From Orthonyx spaldingii (Eukaryota > Chordata > Aves > Passeriformes > Orthonychidae): a stretch of DNA of 64,000 bases. Of the stretch, positions 61,576 through 64,000 are shown piece by piece. The notes beneath the pieces are model-generated. The model was not told the DNA's origin. It made no database searches and saw nothing but the letters and a program-made list of their open reading frames with translations. The first letter of the stretch is position 1. Every line of letters starts with the position of its first letter. The DNA lies in assembly GCA_013397795.1 (NCBI GenBank), contig VZTJ01001433.1, forward strand, positions 490,280 through 554,279. Direction: 5' to 3'. Both the position numbers and the translations under genes were made by a program.

Positions 61576-64000
61576 ACATTTAAAGAAAAGAAAAAAGAAC
61601 AAACTCCAAACTCTCCCCCTCTTTTCAAAGGCATGAAATTCTTTCGTTCTCCTGTTCAGTTCCCACAAATTATTACACAAAAAAAATCTCCCATTCATTA
61701 ATCAACAAGAGCTGTCTTTAAATAAATGCAGTGAAAGACAACCTAAGATTCCTGAGGAAAACTGAAAATCTTTGCACTGCAGGACCTCCTGTGCAAATAG
61801 CAACCAAGATAAAAAGACAGAAACAAGTGGTCAAGTGTAACCTGTCATTTTCACAGCCCCATACACCCATCTCTTATTCTATCTTTTTTTAAAAGATTTT
61901 TGCAGAATAGAAAGTTATACATATACACATAATGAAACTCCAATTGTGTTTGTTGTATTGAAAAAAAGAGGCAATTAAAAAAACAGCAAAGTAAAATTCT
62001 GACAACATATCCTCATTTAATTCAGGCAGGGGAAAGGTCATAAATGTTCAGAGAACACCTGAGAAATATAGTAATGCAACCAGTATTCAAATGAATATAC
62101 AAAACCACAATAGAGCACTGTGTGCAACAATATATTTCAATATCCAACATGTTAATTGGAATTATCCTTCAAGCTGCATTATGTAACTGAATCAAACCAC
62201 CAGGAAATATCCAACTTGAAGATAGATATTTAATTTAATATAATCTGGAAAAAGAAACATTTAAGGTTGTTCACTTCATCAGAAGGTACATGTAATATCT
62301 TTTTACTAAAGACTTGTTTCTTATTCAAAATTATTAGCAAAGGTGAAATATATTAAAAAAGGAAATATATTAGGTCTAGCTGAAACATCTTTCATATTTC
62401 TTTTTTGCCACACAGGTAATTATTTACAGAGGGCAGAAATGAGCTGAGGAACAGAAAAATATATACATCAATATAATTAAATTTTATTTATTTTATATTT
62501 TATGCATAGTTAGGAAAATTCTTTTCCAAGGAAAAACACAACCCCTTACCACATCAGATAGAAGTTCTGTGAAGACATGTTTTGCATTATTATATAATCT
62601 TTTACTTGCCATTAATATTCCAGAATAAAGCTAGACTGACATTTCAACTAACATACGGCCTATCAAGAAAAAAGGACTAGAAGGAGCAGAGAAATCCCTA
62701 AGCATCGCTGGACCAAATTCATGACTGATATTAGACTGGAGAGATGTAATTTTTTCCACTGGACACTTACACAATTACTGTACTGTAAAGCCTCAAGTTC
62801 CAGCCTTTGGGATTGGAAAAATGTACTCTTCCAAATGACACATGAACAGTACAATTTGCATTTCAGCAGTATTTGAAATTACCACATGTTCTTCCCATAT
62901 TTCATTATGCTATAAAAAACAGCAACTATGAAACTATTGTAGAACAATTTTTGGCCATATTACCAAAGGAAGCCAAAGAATATACAGTCATGAGAATACA
63001 AAACAAAAAAGAGAAGTTGAGCTTTTGCTACATAGCACTGATCATCAATGAATGCCAAAAATCAATGTTTTTAATCAGCCACATTTGTCATGTGGTAGAT
63101 ATATTCTCTCTCTTGTGTGCACATAAACACATTCTCTGTGTGCATGCATATACCATGTACTTAGTATATATAGCACAGTATGTTTAGGTACAGTAAAATA
63201 GGTACTAAATAAATATTTTTAATTTGAACAAGAAAAATTGTTGACTTTTTGAGTACAAGAGAGCAATGTATAAAAATTCAGAAATTTTCTAAAATGAAGT
63301 GAATCACACAGTAATTCTCTTCAAATGCAAATTTTTCATTTTCTTTCATACCAGGCGATGTAAATGGTACATTCACTGTCTCATGAACAAGCCTGAAAGG
63401 TCAAAGTAAAAATCTGGTCATTAGTTACTGAAAGGTTAATGTAACAATTTGACATTGCATCACTTGAGACACTTTCAGGAGATACTTCAGCTAACACAGT
63501 GCCCTTTATACTATTTGCTTTGGGTCTGAAATATGAAGCTTACTTACTGAGAGTATAATTTATCCCTGTCCTGATGCCAGGTGGAGCTCTACACCAAATA
63601 CATTAAAAAATAAAGGATCTGACAAAAAGCACAGTGCAAGCATGTCAAAACAAGAGTCTAAAATTATTAAATATACACAGGAAAAAATGGCAGTCAGAAA
63701 AATAATCTTATTGAAAACCTTCAGGTTTCTAATGAAGGATTGTTGGAACTGTAGTTCAAAGTTATAAAATATATGACACTAGAAGAGAGATTACAAATCA
63801 CCAAAATGAAAATCTATTTATGCTCAGATTTGTATATAAAATATGGAGATTTCTAACAAATTACATGGAAAAGGCATTAGAAACAGGAAGTGATTTTGAA
63901 AAACTAAACATGAAATTACACTGGATTGGAGAATATCTGAATTCTTTTTTAACGCTTTGTCCCAAAATGGATTTTCTGATGGAGTTTATTTACGCTGTTC

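Larger units (their letters stand above)
58543..64000 (-). other. ABCA13: Intron upstream of e1 (5' end outside the window)
   Basis: At least 5.46 kb of intron precedes e1. I looked on the minus strand for the expected preceding exon, which in this subfamily carries a Y-G-G-W/F-S-F/L-G-type segment of extracellular domain 2, and did not find it. It holds a CR1 LINE fragment (60286..61575), a T19 run (59825..59843) and otherwise unremarkable AT-rich sequence. Splice-like candidates at 63352..63392 and 59552..59642 do not fit the required phase. Confidence 0.6.

Noticed and set aside
62663..62877. Minus-strand frame followed by a strong donor-like GTAAGTG at about 62766
   Set aside because: No credible acceptor and no recognisable protein family; the frame is closed by TAA upstream without a splice site between.
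1..64000. tRNA, rRNA, CRISPR, operon or phage-like systems
   Set aside because: None seen on either strand; the architecture is intron-rich vertebrate sequence with CR1 and LTR insertions.

Overview
The window is vertebrate nuclear DNA, most likely from a bird and probably a songbird or other neoavian. It is AT-rich, intron-dominated sequence. It carries several 5'-truncated CR1 LINE copies ending in the typical ATTCTATG-like tail, plus a solo LTR that resembles an endogenous retrovirus LTR family I associate with songbird genomes. There is no operon structure, no prokaryotic gene, no RNA gene and no CRISPR array.

One protein-coding gene is supported. It runs on the minus strand across almost the whole window and is the 3' portion of an ABCA-subfamily transporter gene, best matched to ABCA13. 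I located 14 consecutive coding exons (local names e1 to e14, in transcription order) between 58542 and 69. All have GT/AG splice borders and compatible phases. Joined, they give 1899 nt, or 633 codons, with no frameshift or stop. Both ends of the gene lie outside the window: e1 starts inside the second extracellular domain, and after e14 (69..206) the last coding exon or exons lie to the left of base 1.

The product is read as follows. e1-e2 encode the end of extracellular domain 2. e3-e6 encode five membrane helices of the second transmembrane domain. e7-e12 encode the second nucleotide-binding domain (Walker A in e8, Q-loop in e9, signature in e10, Walker B and D-loop in e11, with the H-loop histidine at the end of e11). 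e13-e14 encode the start of the C-terminal cytoplasmic domain. The one departure in a core motif is the ABC signature in e10, which reads YSAGT where YSGGT is usual.

The rest is intron. Three introns exceed 9.5 kb (1188..13870, 27773..37583, 48350..58433). They hold CR1 fragments (6517, 34583, 46846, 47795, 50534, 60286), an ERV-type solo LTR (49175..49769), a second probable LTR (5532..5880) flanked by 11-bp direct repeats, and a perfect 79-bp tandem duplication (10917..11074). They also hold several perfect inverted repeats, microsatellites, and two assembly defects (a single N at 5879 and 34 Ns at 29953..29986 inside a poly-A run). Most open frames in the window are chance frames in introns or remnants of CR1.

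I did not find an undescribed biological system here. The points most worth a second look are the signature-motif substitution, the hairpins, the fresh tandem duplication, the LTRs, and a 21-base homopolymer inside a splice acceptor.
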